From positions 1 to 35,617 of the forward strand of contig NZ_JABXFD010000341.1 in assembly GCF_013372625.1 (NCBI RefSeq): 35,617 bases of DNA, read 5' to 3'. The notes beneath the pieces were generated by a model. That model searched no databases. It was not told the origin of the DNA and saw nothing but the letters and a program-made list of their open reading frames with translations. The translations under genes and the position numbers were made by a program. The stretch's first letter is position 1; each line of letters starts with the position of its first letter. Positions 1 through 8,211 of this stretch are shown one piece after another. The DNA comes from Actinomadura sp. BRA 177. Its GTDB lineage: Bacteria; Actinomycetota; Actinomycetes; Streptosporangiales; Streptosporangiaceae.

Positions 1-1
1 C

Positions 2-52
2 GCCGCGCGCCCCGCCCGGTCCGTCGCGTACCGGCTGCACCACCCGACCTGA
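2..52 (+). CDS. Possible 3' end of an upstream gene (partial)
   Basis: The second forward frame is open from the window edge and ends in TGA at 50-52. The tail reads about 16 residues ending SVAYRLHHPT. It would converge on the glycosyltransferase gene that ends at 57, leaving only 4 bp between stops. The piece is too short to recognise and rests only on an open frame and position. Confidence 0.25.
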   Translation, partial: AARPARSVAYRLHHPT

Positions 53-56
53 CCGG

Positions 57-1184
57 TCAGAACTCGGGGACGGGTTCGGGTTCCCGTGCGATGTCGGCGG
101 ACGGGTTCGCCCACGCCTCCAACTGTGCGACGAAGCGTTCGGCGTGGACGGGCCAGTGAAATTCTGCGCGGGCGGCCTCGTAGCCGCGTTTGCCCAGCTC
201 AGATCGGCGGGCCGGGTCGTCCCGCAGCCGCAGGACGGCCTTCGCGGCGGCCTGCGGGTCGCCGAACGGGACGACGATCCCGCAGCCGGCCGGCTCGACG
301 ATGTCCACCGCCGGCGGGTTCGGCGTCGTGATCACCGGGATGCCGCGCGCCATGTACTCGACGACCTTCGTCGGCATCGAGTGCCGGTAGTTCGGCTCGT
401 CGTGCAGCAGCGCCAGCCCGGCCATGGCGCCCTCGGCGATCCGCAGCGCCCGGTCGTTCGGGACGAACCCGTACCAGCGCACGAACCCCTCGCGCTGCGC
501 CGCCCGCAACGCGTCCCGCACGTCGGCGTCGGCCGCGCCGATCAACTCGACCAGGATGCCCTCGGCGGCCAGCGTCCGGGCCATCTCGATCATGTCGAGG
601 GCGCCGCGCGCCCGGGACAGCTGCCCGACGTAGACGGCGCGGCGGCCGTCCGGCGGGCCGGGCGGCCGGTCGGCGACATACGTCGTGTTGGGTACGACCG
701 GATGCTCCTCGCGGAACCGGGACCGGTAGCCCTCCTCGGCGAGCAGCAGCCGGTGCCGCCGCTCACTGCGCCGCTCCAGACGCCGCACGGCCGGACGCAG
801 CACGGGCCGCGCCGGACCGGGCACCCACCCCTTGGCGGACAGGGCGGCGGCGGTGTCCTCATGGACGTCCCACACGACCGTCCGCTCCCTTACCTCGCGG
901 GGCAGGGACACCAGCAGCTCGGGGTCGTGCAGCAGAACCACGTCCGCATAGGGAGCGTGCTCGATAAGCGCCCGATGCGCCGCACGCAACGCCCGAAGCC
1001 GCCGCCGCCCGATCGCCCGCGGAATGTCCACCGGACTGATCCGCCGCCACGGGACCGCGTTGCATGCCCGAAATGGGGCGATATACGTGACCTCGTGACC
1101 GGCATCGAGCAGCGCGCGAATCTGCCGGTGCAGAATGCGTGCGTCCTCGGGATGGTGCACCACCGTGCAAACACAGACCCGCAT
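57..1184 (-). CDS. GT4-family glycosyltransferase
   Basis: This is a 375-residue protein predicted to transfer a sugar from a nucleotide donor during synthesis of a surface polysaccharide, at the cytoplasmic face. The N-terminal half begins MRVCVCTVVHHPEDARI and has the Rossmann-type start of GT-B enzymes. The C-terminal half has the donor-binding region MPTKVVEYMARGIPVITT (about residues 270-290), in which a Glu of the usual E-x7-E region is visible. The ATG at 1184 is preferred over the in-frame GTG at 1193 because GGAG lies 8 bases upstream of the ATG. The gene lies downstream of the UDP-ManNAc dehydrogenase gene on the same strand, but a gap of about 290 bp separates them, so it may have its own promoter. 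Donor and acceptor cannot be read from sequence. Confidence 0.88.
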   Translation of the reverse strand: MRVCVCTVVHHPEDARILHRQIRALLDAGHEVTYIAPFRACNAVPWRRISPVDIPRAIGRRRLRALRAAHRALIEHAPYADVVLLHDPELLVSLPREVRERTVVWDVHEDTAAALSAKGWVPGPARPVLRPAVRRLERRSERRHRLLLAEEGYRSRFREEHPVVPNTTYVADRPPGPPDGRRAVYVGQLSRARGALDMIEMARTLAAEGILVELIGAADADVRDALRAAQREGFVRWYGFVPNDRALRIAEGAMAGLALLHDEPNYRHSMPTKVVEYMARGIPVITTPNPPAVDIVEPAGCGIVVPFGDPQAAAKAVLRLRDDPARRSELGKRGYEAARAEFHWPVHAERFVAQLEAWANPSADIAREPEPVPEF

Positions 1185-1471
1185 CACACTCACTCCGTAA
1201 CGCGCCGAAATCTCTTCATCTCAACGCCGAGTCTCGGCCGCCGAGGCAAATAACCGGTGAATTCCCGTGACCCACGACATGGCCACTACCAGGCACCTCA
1301 CCAACAAGCGGCGCGCCGCCCCCACCGGCAGCCGCAAAGGACAACACATCGCAGCGTGCGTCCAGCCGCGGGTGCCGGAATCGGCGGCCGTGTAGGGCGG
1401 TGCGCCGCAATGGCCCGGAAACATTGGACGGTTTGGTGGTGGGCGCCCTGCGTCCGGCTGCGGGTGTCGGG

Positions 1472-2734
1472 CTAGAGGAGTTCGACTGTGTCCTGCTGGG
1501 TGTTGCGGGTTCGGCCGCGGGTGTCGAAGAGGAGGTGTGCGTGCCGGGTGAGGGAGTCGGCGTCGTAGGCCGTGTGGTCGGCTAGGACGATCGCCAGGTC
1601 TGCCTTCCGGAGCGCGGCGACCAGGTCGTTGCCTGCGTTCGGGACCGGGGCGCCGTCTACCTCCCAGGACGGGACGAACGGGTCGTGGAAGGACAGGTCG
1701 GCGCCCAGGCGGGCGAGCCGGCGGGCCACCGGGCGGGCCGGCGACTCGCGCTGGTCGGCGATGTCGGCCTTGTAGGTGACGCCGAGGAGGAGGACCTTCG
1801 CGCCTTTCAGTGCGCGTCCCTCCCGGTTGAGGAGTTGCTGGGCGCGTTCCGCGACGTAGCGGGGCATCCGGTCGTTGATCTCCTGGGCCAGTTCCACGAA
1901 CCGGAACGGGTAGCCCAGCGACCTGACCTTGTAGGACAGGTAGTTCGGGTCGATGGGGATGCAGTGGCCGCCCACGCCGGGGCCGGGGCGGAACGCCTGG
2001 AACCCGAACGGCTTGGTGGCGGCGCAGTCGATCGCGTCCCACAGGTCGATGCCCAGCTCGTTGCAGAACACCGCCATCTCGTTGACCAGCGCGATGTTGA
2101 CGTGCCGGTAGGTGTTCTCCAGCAGCTTCGCCATCTCGGCCTCGCGGGTGCCCTTGGCCTCCACGACCCGGTCGACGAACTTGCCGTAGAACGCGGCCGC
2201 CGCCGACGCGCACGCCGGGCCCAGCCCGCCGACGATCTTCGGCGTGTTGCGGACGCCGTACACCGGGTTGCCCGGGTCGATCCGCTCCGGCGAGAAGGCG
2301 AGGTGGAACTCCTCGCCCGCGACCAGGCCGGACGTCTCCAGGATCGGCCGGACGACCTCCTCGGTCGTGCCCGGGTAGGTGGTCGACTCCAGCACCACCA
2401 GCGTCCCCGGCTCCAGGTGCCGGGCGACCGTCTCCGCGGCGCCGCGCACGGCGGTGAGGTCGGGGCCGCCCTCCGGGGACAGCGGCGTCGGCACGCAGAT
2501 GACCACGGTGCGGGCGCCGTCCAGGACGTCCTCGTGCAGGCTCGGGGCGAACCCGGCCTCCAGCATCTCCTCGATCTCGGCGGGCGAGACGTCGTCGATG
2601 TGCGACAGCCCGGCCTTGAGCCCGGCGACCACGCGCGCGTCGCGGTCCAGGCCGCCGACCCGCAGGCCGGCCCGGCAGGCTTCGCGGACGAGCGGCAGCC
2701 CCACGTAGCCGAGTCCGATGACAACGAGATCCAT
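1472..2734 (-). CDS. wecC: UDP-N-acetylmannosamine dehydrogenase-type nucleotide-sugar dehydrogenase
   Basis: This 420-residue protein is in the UDP-glucose/GDP-mannose dehydrogenase superfamily and probably oxidises UDP-ManNAc to UDP-ManNAcA with two NAD+. The N-terminal Rossmann motif is VIGLGYVGLPL (about residues 4-14). ESTTYPGTTEE and SPERIDPGN are typical of the WecC/WbpA branch. The catalytic cysteine sits in GVGGHCIPIDPNYL (about residues 250-263). The C-terminal domain carries TYKADIADQRESPA. Length is normal for the family. The ATG at 2734 has AGGGAG upstream and follows the preceding glycosyltransferase stop by 19 bp, so the two are co-transcribed. The epimerase that would make its substrate is encoded divergently at 4254-5333. 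UDP-GlcNAc or UDP-glucose as substrate is not excluded, but the WecB neighbour favours UDP-ManNAc. Confidence 0.9.
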   Translation of the reverse strand: MDLVVIGLGYVGLPLVREACRAGLRVGGLDRDARVVAGLKAGLSHIDDVSPAEIEEMLEAGFAPSLHEDVLDGARTVVICVPTPLSPEGGPDLTAVRGAAETVARHLEPGTLVVLESTTYPGTTEEVVRPILETSGLVAGEEFHLAFSPERIDPGNPVYGVRNTPKIVGGLGPACASAAAAFYGKFVDRVVEAKGTREAEMAKLLENTYRHVNIALVNEMAVFCNELGIDLWDAIDCAATKPFGFQAFRPGPGVGGHCIPIDPNYLSYKVRSLGYPFRFVELAQEINDRMPRYVAERAQQLLNREGRALKGAKVLLLGVTYKADIADQRESPARPVARRLARLGADLSFHDPFVPSWEVDGAPVPNAGNDLVAALRKADLAIVLADHTAYDADSLTRHAHLLFDTRGRTRNTQQDTVELL

Positions 2735-2753
2735 GCGCCCGGCTCCCTTCGAT

Positions 2754-4208
2754 CTAGGTGAGTCGGTAGGCCGCCCGGTATCGCTCGGTGACGGCGCGCC
2801 AGGTGCGTTCCGCCGCGACCCATTCCCGGGCCGACCGCCCGATTTTCTGTCTTCGTTCGGGAGCGTAAGCCAGATCTTCCAGGCAATTCGCCCATGATTC
2901 CGGGTCTTCCGGAACTGTTAACGCGCCCGTCACGCCCGGTTCCACGATTTCCCGAAGAGCTTTGACATCACTGGCCATAACGGGGATTCCCCCTGCCATC
3001 GCCTCGATCGGCTTGAGGGGCGTCACCAATTGGCACACCCGGTCCGCCCGGCGCGGAACCGCGAACACATCGAGGACGGCATGGAATCGGCGAACGGACT
3101 CCATCGGCACCCGCCCGGTGAACACGGCATGAACGCCGTGCCCCGCCGCGCGCCGTTCGAGTCCCGCTCGCTCTGGGCCGTCCCCGACGAGGAGGAGGGT
3201 GATCGGGGTGCCGCGGTCGCGGAGGAGGGCGGCGGCGTCGATCAGTGTGTCGATGCCCTCGTAGCCGTAGAACGAGGACGTGAGGCCGATGACCGGCATG
3301 TTGTCCGGGACGCCCAGTTGTCCGCGCAGGTCTCGCGCGTCGGGGAGGGGCTCCAGGAACGCCTCGTCCACGCCGTTCGGGACGGTGAAGATCTTCTCTT
3401 CGGGGATGCCTCGGGACGCGATCTCCGCCCGCATCGCCTCGCCGAGCGTGACGACCGCGTCCGCCTCGGCCATCCGGCGCGTTTCGAGTTCGCGGGTGAG
3501 CCGGTAGAAGTCGTCCTTTTCGGTGTGGGCGGGGTCACGAGAGAGCCAGGAGTCCTCCAGGAAGCCGCGCACCTCGTAGACGACGGGGATGCCGTGGCGG
3601 CGTCCCAGTTCGAGGGCGACGGCGGCGTTCACGTGGTTGCTGACCGCGTGCAGGACGGACGGCCGCAGCTGCTCGACCAGCCGTCCGGCCAGGTCAGCGC
3701 TCTTTTCGATGGCCCTGAGCGGGTCGGCGGGAGGCAGCCAGGGGAGGAGCCGGTGGTACTGGACGCCGTCCACGTCCACCTGTTGGCGCGCGTCGCCGAT
3801 GCCCTGGCTGAGCGGGTAGCCGAGCCGGGTGACCACGTGGGTGTCGAGGCCCATCTCCCGCTGGGCGAGCGCGATCCGATGCGTCCGGACGGTGTAGCCG
3901 GCGTTCGTGGTCGGCAGCGCGTTCGTGACGAACTGCAGGACGGTGCTGCCAGGCCTGGGCTTGTGTCGCGCAGGCGCAGGCGCAGGCGCTGGGGCCTGGG
4001 CCAGCAGGGCGCGCAGATCTCCGGTCTCGCGCCGGACGTTCCGGGGCTTCGGCACGGCCAGCGGCGAACGTCGCAGCCGGGCGCCGAACGGGGTGCGCGC
4101 GGCCAGCCGCACGGCCAGCCGCGACGCCCGTCCGGGATCGTCCCGCAGCTGCCGGAACGCGAGTCCTGCCAGGTAGACGGGTTTCTTGACCACGGGTTTC
4201 TTAACCAC
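2754..4208 (-). CDS. GT4-family glycosyltransferase
   Basis: A GT-B glycosyltransferase of about 484 residues. A basic N-terminal extension (about 70 residues) and an Ala-Pro linker precede the first Rossmann domain, which starts near VLQFVTNALPTTNAGYTVRT. The second domain contains PVIGLTSSFYGYEGIDTLI, LLVGDGPERAGL and the donor-site region KPIEAMAGGIPVMASD, where GT4 enzymes bind the nucleotide-sugar. The frame stays open upstream to 4457, but that part is antisense to wecB and lacks homology, so the start is placed at GTG 4208. A second GTG at 4193 is equally possible, because the first 30 bases are a 15-bp tandem repeat encoding VVKKP twice. No convincing ribosome site precedes either one. 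It is the first gene of the minus-strand operon with wecC. Substrate unknown. Confidence 0.85.
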   Translation of the reverse strand: MVKKPVVKKPVYLAGLAFRQLRDDPGRASRLAVRLAARTPFGARLRRSPLAVPKPRNVRRETGDLRALLAQAPAPAPAPARHKPRPGSTVLQFVTNALPTTNAGYTVRTHRIALAQREMGLDTHVVTRLGYPLSQGIGDARQQVDVDGVQYHRLLPWLPPADPLRAIEKSADLAGRLVEQLRPSVLHAVSNHVNAAVALELGRRHGIPVVYEVRGFLEDSWLSRDPAHTEKDDFYRLTRELETRRMAEADAVVTLGEAMRAEIASRGIPEEKIFTVPNGVDEAFLEPLPDARDLRGQLGVPDNMPVIGLTSSFYGYEGIDTLIDAAALLRDRGTPITLLLVGDGPERAGLERRAAGHGVHAVFTGRVPMESVRRFHAVLDVFAVPRRADRVCQLVTPLKPIEAMAGGIPVMASDVKALREIVEPGVTGALTVPEDPESWANCLEDLAYAPERRQKIGRSAREWVAAERTWRAVTERYRAAYRLT

Positions 4209-4253
4209 GGGGCCGGACGCTAAGCGACCCCGATGAACAGAAGGGAAATTGTG

Positions 4254-5333
4254 GTGGCACCCATCGTGCACGTCCTCGGGGCGCGGCCGAACTTCGTCAA
4301 GGCCGCCCCGGTGATCGCCGCGCTGCGGACCGCCGGCGCCGAGCAGGCCGTGGTCCACACCGGTCAGCACTACGACGCGCGGATGTCGGAGATCTTCTTC
4401 GCCGAGCTGGGGCTTCCCGAGCCCGACGTCAACCTCGGTGTCGGCTCGGGCGGGCACGCCGAGCAGACCGCCGCGCTGCTGATCGGGCTGGAGGGGGAGT
4501 TCACGAGCCGTTCACCCGCGCTGGTCATGGTGTACGGCGACGTGAACTCGACCATCGCCGCCGCCCTCGTCGCGGCCAAACTGCACATCCCGGTCGCCCA
4601 TGTGGAGGCCGGGCTGCGCAGCTTCGACATGACCATGCCGGAGGAGGTGAACCGGCGCGTCACCGACCAGCTGTCCGCGCTGTGCCTGGTCACGAGCCCG
4701 GAGGGGATCGGGCATCTGGCCGCCGAGGGCGTCCCGGTGTCCCGGACGCACCTGGTCGGCAACCCGATGATCGACACGCTGCTGGCGAACCTGGACTCCT
4801 TCGACACCGGCCGGGTGCGGGCGGAGCACGGGCTGCCGGAGCGGTACGTCCTGGCGACCGTGCACCGTCCCGCGAACGTGGACGCGCCGGAGACCGCGTC
4901 CGCCCTCGTCCGGCACCTGCACGGCGTCGCCGACCTCGCCGACCTGGTCATCCCCGTGCACCCGCGCGGCCGCGCGAACCTGCTGGCCGCCGGGCTGGAC
5001 GACCATCCCGGCGTGCAGATCCTGGACCCGCTCGGGTACATCGACTTCATCGCCGCCGTGCGGGGGGCGGCGGCGGTGGTCACGGACTCGGGTGGGCTCC
5101 AGGAGGAGACGACGATCCTGGGTGTGCCGTGCCTGACCGTCCGTCCCAACACCGAACGGCCGATCACCATCACGCACGGCACGAACCGCCTCGTCACGTT
5201 CGAGGAACTGGTGCCCGCCGCGCGCAAGGCCCTGGAGTCGGGCACGCCGCCGGCCGACCGGAGACCACCCCTGTGGGACGGCCACGCCGGCCCCCGCATC
5301 GCCGAAGTGATCATGGAGTATCTCGGTGAGTGA
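4254..5333 (+). CDS. wecB: UDP-N-acetylglucosamine 2-epimerase (non-hydrolysing)
   Basis: A cytoplasmic enzyme interconverting UDP-GlcNAc and UDP-ManNAc. Family motifs run in order: VHVLGARPNFVKAAP at the N-terminus, HTGQHYD, VMVYGDVNST, HVEAGLRSFD, ATVHRPANVD, TDSGGLQEE and RPNTERPIT, giving a normal length of about 359 residues. An in-frame ATG at 4233 has no ribosome site. AAGGGAA at 4241-4247 lies just before two consecutive GTG codons (4251, 4254), so translation probably starts at one of these; 4254 is chosen for spacing. The gene is first in a plus-strand operon, and its last 8 bases overlap the next gene, indicating translational coupling. Its product is the expected substrate of the divergent dehydrogenase at 1472-2734. 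Confidence 0.93.
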   Translation: MAPIVHVLGARPNFVKAAPVIAALRTAGAEQAVVHTGQHYDARMSEIFFAELGLPEPDVNLGVGSGGHAEQTAALLIGLEGEFTSRSPALVMVYGDVNSTIAAALVAAKLHIPVAHVEAGLRSFDMTMPEEVNRRVTDQLSALCLVTSPEGIGHLAAEGVPVSRTHLVGNPMIDTLLANLDSFDTGRVRAEHGLPERYVLATVHRPANVDAPETASALVRHLHGVADLADLVIPVHPRGRANLLAAGLDDHPGVQILDPLGYIDFIAAVRGAAAVVTDSGGLQEETTILGVPCLTVRPNTERPITITHGTNRLVTFEELVPAARKALESGTPPADRRPPLWDGHAGPRIAEVIMEYLGE

Positions 5334-5991
5334 CGAGAAGGCATACCAGCAGCTGGGGCGGCTGAAGTCGACGCTGCGCGAGCGCGAGGCGCGGCTGGAC
5401 GAGGTGGAGAAGCGGCTCGCCGCGCTGGAGACGTCGACGGCCGTCCAGTTCGGACGCCTGGTCGCCGGGGCGGCGCGCAACCCGAGGCGCGGCAAGCGGC
5501 TGCCGAAGGAGCTGTACCGGCTGTGGCGCAAACGGAACGCTCCCGTATCGGCGGGGGGCTCGTCCGGCGGGGGCGTCCAGCCCGACCGTGTCGAGCGTCC
5601 CGAGAACCGCCTGCTGGTCGCGGGCCCCTGCGAAGGCCTGATCATCGCGGGGGTGCTGGCTCCGCACACGGTGGCGCTGCTCGCCGAGCACGCCAAGGTC
5701 GTCCCGCTGTATCCGCACGACGCCGCGATCGTCCTGGACAGGGCAGACGTCGACATGCTCGTGGTGGACGCATCGGCCGGTGAACCCGGCGGCCCGTGGG
5801 CATACCTGGGCGTTCCCGGCATGCACGACCGTGATCTCGCGCTGCACGAACTCCGGCAGATCGCCGCCGCGCGCTCGCTCCCGCTCGTCCTGTGGGGCGG
5901 GACGCCGCCCGCGACCCTCGCGTCCCTGCCGTGGGACGCCACCATCACCGCACCCGGCCGGCTCGCAGAAGTTCTCGAACCGGCCCGTTGA
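5326..5991 (+). CDS. Coiled-coil protein with a CgeB/DUF3880-like N-terminal domain fold (unrecognised)
   Basis: A 221-residue protein of unknown function. Residues about 5-40 form a charged heptad-like helix (LKSTLREREARLDEVEKRLA), followed by a very basic stretch near 55-70. From about residue 85 an alpha/beta domain begins RLLVAGPCEGL and contains DVDMLVVDASAG and LPLVLWGGTPP. This resembles the first Rossmann half of glycosyltransferases such as CgeB/DUF3880 proteins, without the catalytic second half. That resemblance is my inference. The start GTG at 5326 overlaps the wecB stop (GTGAGTGA), and the stop lies 11 bp before the tandem glycosyltransferase start, so all three are tightly co-expressed. 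It may be a non-catalytic partner or scaffold of the downstream enzyme. Confidence 0.75.
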   Translation: MSDEKAYQQLGRLKSTLREREARLDEVEKRLAALETSTAVQFGRLVAGAARNPRRGKRLPKELYRLWRKRNAPVSAGGSSGGGVQPDRVERPENRLLVAGPCEGLIIAGVLAPHTVALLAEHAKVVPLYPHDAAIVLDRADVDMLVVDASAGEPGGPWAYLGVPGMHDRDLALHELRQIAAARSLPLVLWGGTPPATLASLPWDATITAPGRLAEVLEPAR

Positions 5992-6002
5992 AAGGAACCA
6001 CC

Positions 6003-8159
6003 GTGCGACCACGTGCCCTCGTCTACGGCGATGTCGACCTCAACATGATCGACGGGTCGGCGATCTGGGCCCAGGGCATGGTCCAGGCCCTGGCCCGCGC
6101 CGGCTGCGAGGTGACCCTGGTCCTGAAGGCGCCGATCCGGACGGGACGGCTCGTCGACCCGCTCCGTGCGCTGCCCGGCGTCACCGTCCGCAGCCCGCAT
6201 GCCGAGGGCCTGTTCGACGCGCCCATGGCACCGCGGCACGCCGCCGCGATCCTCGCGCAGATCGACGCCGAGAACCCGAATGACCTGGTCGTCGTCCGAG
6301 GCCGCCGCCTCGCGGGCAAGCTGGCCGCAGGGCCCCTGGCCGGACGGCTCTGGACGTACCTGACCGACGTCCCGCAGTCGGCGGCCGAGTTCAGCGCGTC
6401 CGCGAAGGGCGAACTGCGCCGCATCGCGGACGCCTCCCGCGTCCTGCTCTGCCAGACCGAGGAACTGCGCGGCTTCCTGGAGAGCGCCGTCCCCGCCGCC
6501 GCCGGGAAGAGCGCCCTGTTCCCGCCGGTGGTCGTCCTCTCCGGCCTGGAGCCCCGCGCCCCGGGCGCGCCTGATGGCCCGCTCCGTCTCGTCTACACGG
6601 GCAAGTTCGCGCCGCGCTGGAACACCTACGAGATGACGTCCCTCCCGCGCCTGCTCGCGATGCGCGGCGTGGACGCCGAACTGCACATGATCGGCGACAA
6701 GATCCACGACGACCCCGCCGATCCGGGCTTCGCGACCCGCATGCGGACCGCGCTGGAAACGGCCGAGGGCGTCATCTGGCACGGCGGCCATCCGCGCGCC
6801 GAAGCGATGCGCCTTACCACCACCTGCGACGTGGGCCTCTCCTGGCGGGACGCCTCAATGGACGCGAGCCTGGAACTGTCGACAAAGGTCCTGGAATGCG
6901 GCACGCTCGGCGTCCCGGTCGTCCTCAACCGGACGCCAATGCACGAACGCCTCCTAGGCACGGACTATCCCCTCTTCTCGGCCACCGAGGACGACGTCCT
7001 AGACGCACTCACCCTCATCGGCAAGAACCCGGACGTCTACACCCTCGCCGCCGACCGCTGCCGCACGGCCGCCACCGAATTCACCCTCGACGCCGCCGCC
7101 GAACGCCTCCGCGCCTACCTTTCCCAGGCATTCCCAGAGCCCTCCCAAGCCGTCCTAGCGGTCAAACAGCGTCCTCTTCGCGTCGGAGTGGCAGGTCACG
7201 ACCTCAAATTCTGCACCCGCCTGCTCGACTACCTGCGTTCCCGCTCCGACATGGAGATCCGCGTAGACCACTGGCCGGCCCTCAAGGCCCACGACGAGAA
7301 ACGCAGCCAGGACCTGGTCGACTGGGCGGACGTCATCATCTGCGAATGGTGCGGCCCGAACGCCCTGTGGTTCGCCGCCCGCAAACGCCCTGACCAGCGC
7401 CTGGTAGTCCGCCTCCACCGCTTCGAGCTCTACGCGCCCTGGCCGAAGCAACTCGACATCGACGCAGTGGACCGGGTCATCTGCGTAAGCCCCCACTACA
7501 CCGACCTGACCCGCGAACTAACAGGTTGGCCCGCCTCCAAGGTCGCCACGATCCCCAACTGGGTAGACGACACCCAACTAGACCGAACCAAACTCCCAGG
7601 CGCCGAACACCACCTGGGAATGATCGGCATAGCCCCGTCCCGCAAACGACTAGACCTGGCCCTGGACGTCCTCGAAGAACTACGCCGCGACGACCCCCGC
7701 TTCACCCTCTTCGTCAAATCCAAACTCCCCTGGGAGTACTGGTGGATCTGGCAAAAACAAGAAGAACGAACCCACTACGAGAAGGCCTTCCGCCGCATCC
7801 GCCGCTCTCATCTCCTCTCTGGCGCCGTGGTCTTCGACAGTTACGGCCGCGACGTGGCGTCCTGGCTGCGCCGCATCGGTTTCGTGCTCTCCACCAGCGA
7901 TGACGAGAGCTTCCACCTGGCCCCCGCCGAAGGTATGGCGTCCGGCGCCGTCCCGGCCCTCCTCCCATGGCCGGGCGCCGAAACCATCTACGACCCTCGT
8001 TGGATCCACGACGCCCCATCGGCAATGGCCGCCTCAATCTCAACAACGGTCGCCCAAAACCGCTGGCACCAAGACCGAGAACTGGCCCGCGCCCAGGTGA
8101 GAACCGCCTACGCCCTCTCCGAAGTCTGCCGCCAATGGACAGACCTGCTAACCGCATGA
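6003..8159 (+). CDS. Tandem (two-domain) GT4-like glycosyltransferase
   Basis: A 718-residue protein made of two consecutive GT-B glycosyltransferase units. Unit 1 (about 1-385) starts RPRALVYGDVDLNMIDGSA and ends with a donor-site region, LSTKVLECGTLGVPVVLN. Unit 2 (about 387-718) starts LRVGVAGHDLKFCTRLLDYL, contains VICVSPHYTDL and IPNWVDD, and carries ESFHLAPAEGMASG, the GT4 donor-binding glutamates. The GTG at 6003 is chosen because AAAGGA lies just upstream; the frame is open earlier, but that part overlaps the preceding gene. Two active sites could add two sugars in succession. The last roughly 600 bases use more A-ending codons (CTA, GTA, CGA, AAA, CAA) than the first part or neighbouring genes, which may mark a region of separate origin. 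Confidence 0.85.
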   Translation: MRPRALVYGDVDLNMIDGSAIWAQGMVQALARAGCEVTLVLKAPIRTGRLVDPLRALPGVTVRSPHAEGLFDAPMAPRHAAAILAQIDAENPNDLVVVRGRRLAGKLAAGPLAGRLWTYLTDVPQSAAEFSASAKGELRRIADASRVLLCQTEELRGFLESAVPAAAGKSALFPPVVVLSGLEPRAPGAPDGPLRLVYTGKFAPRWNTYEMTSLPRLLAMRGVDAELHMIGDKIHDDPADPGFATRMRTALETAEGVIWHGGHPRAEAMRLTTTCDVGLSWRDASMDASLELSTKVLECGTLGVPVVLNRTPMHERLLGTDYPLFSATEDDVLDALTLIGKNPDVYTLAADRCRTAATEFTLDAAAERLRAYLSQAFPEPSQAVLAVKQRPLRVGVAGHDLKFCTRLLDYLRSRSDMEIRVDHWPALKAHDEKRSQDLVDWADVIICEWCGPNALWFAARKRPDQRLVVRLHRFELYAPWPKQLDIDAVDRVICVSPHYTDLTRELTGWPASKVATIPNWVDDTQLDRTKLPGAEHHLGMIGIAPSRKRLDLALDVLEELRRDDPRFTLFVKSKLPWEYWWIWQKQEERTHYEKAFRRIRRSHLLSGAVVFDSYGRDVASWLRRIGFVLSTSDDESFHLAPAEGMASGAVPALLPWPGAETIYDPRWIHDAPSAMAASISTTVAQNRWHQDRELARAQVRTAYALSEVCRQWTDLLTA

Positions 8160-8162
8160 AGG

Positions 8163-8202
8163 CGCCCGGTCCGGCCCTCCCCCGCGAGGACCAGACCGGG
8201 CG
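8163..8202. terminator. Convergent stem-loop between tandem GT and protease genes
   Basis: CGCCCGGTC (8163-8171) pairs with GACCGGGCG (8194-8202), and an inner GGTCC/GGACC pair strengthens the stem. It lies in the 52-bp gap between two convergent stop codons. There is no T-tract, as is common for actinomycete terminators, so function is inferred from position and symmetry. Confidence 0.5.
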
Positions 8203-8211
8203 GGTGGGTGA

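Noticed and set aside
3966-3995. Short GCAGGC repeats
   Set aside because: They encode an Ala-Pro linker in the GT4 protein; low-complexity coding, not a separate repeat element.
4209-4457. A longer N-terminus for the GT4 gene ending at 2754
   Set aside because: The added 83 residues are antisense to wecB and have no family similarity. The divergent start of wecB is well supported.
4512-6791. A 759-codon open frame on the minus strand across wecB, the coiled-coil gene and the tandem glycosyltransferase
   Set aside because: It has no motif and low-complexity composition, and it overlaps three genes with clear starts and family motifs.
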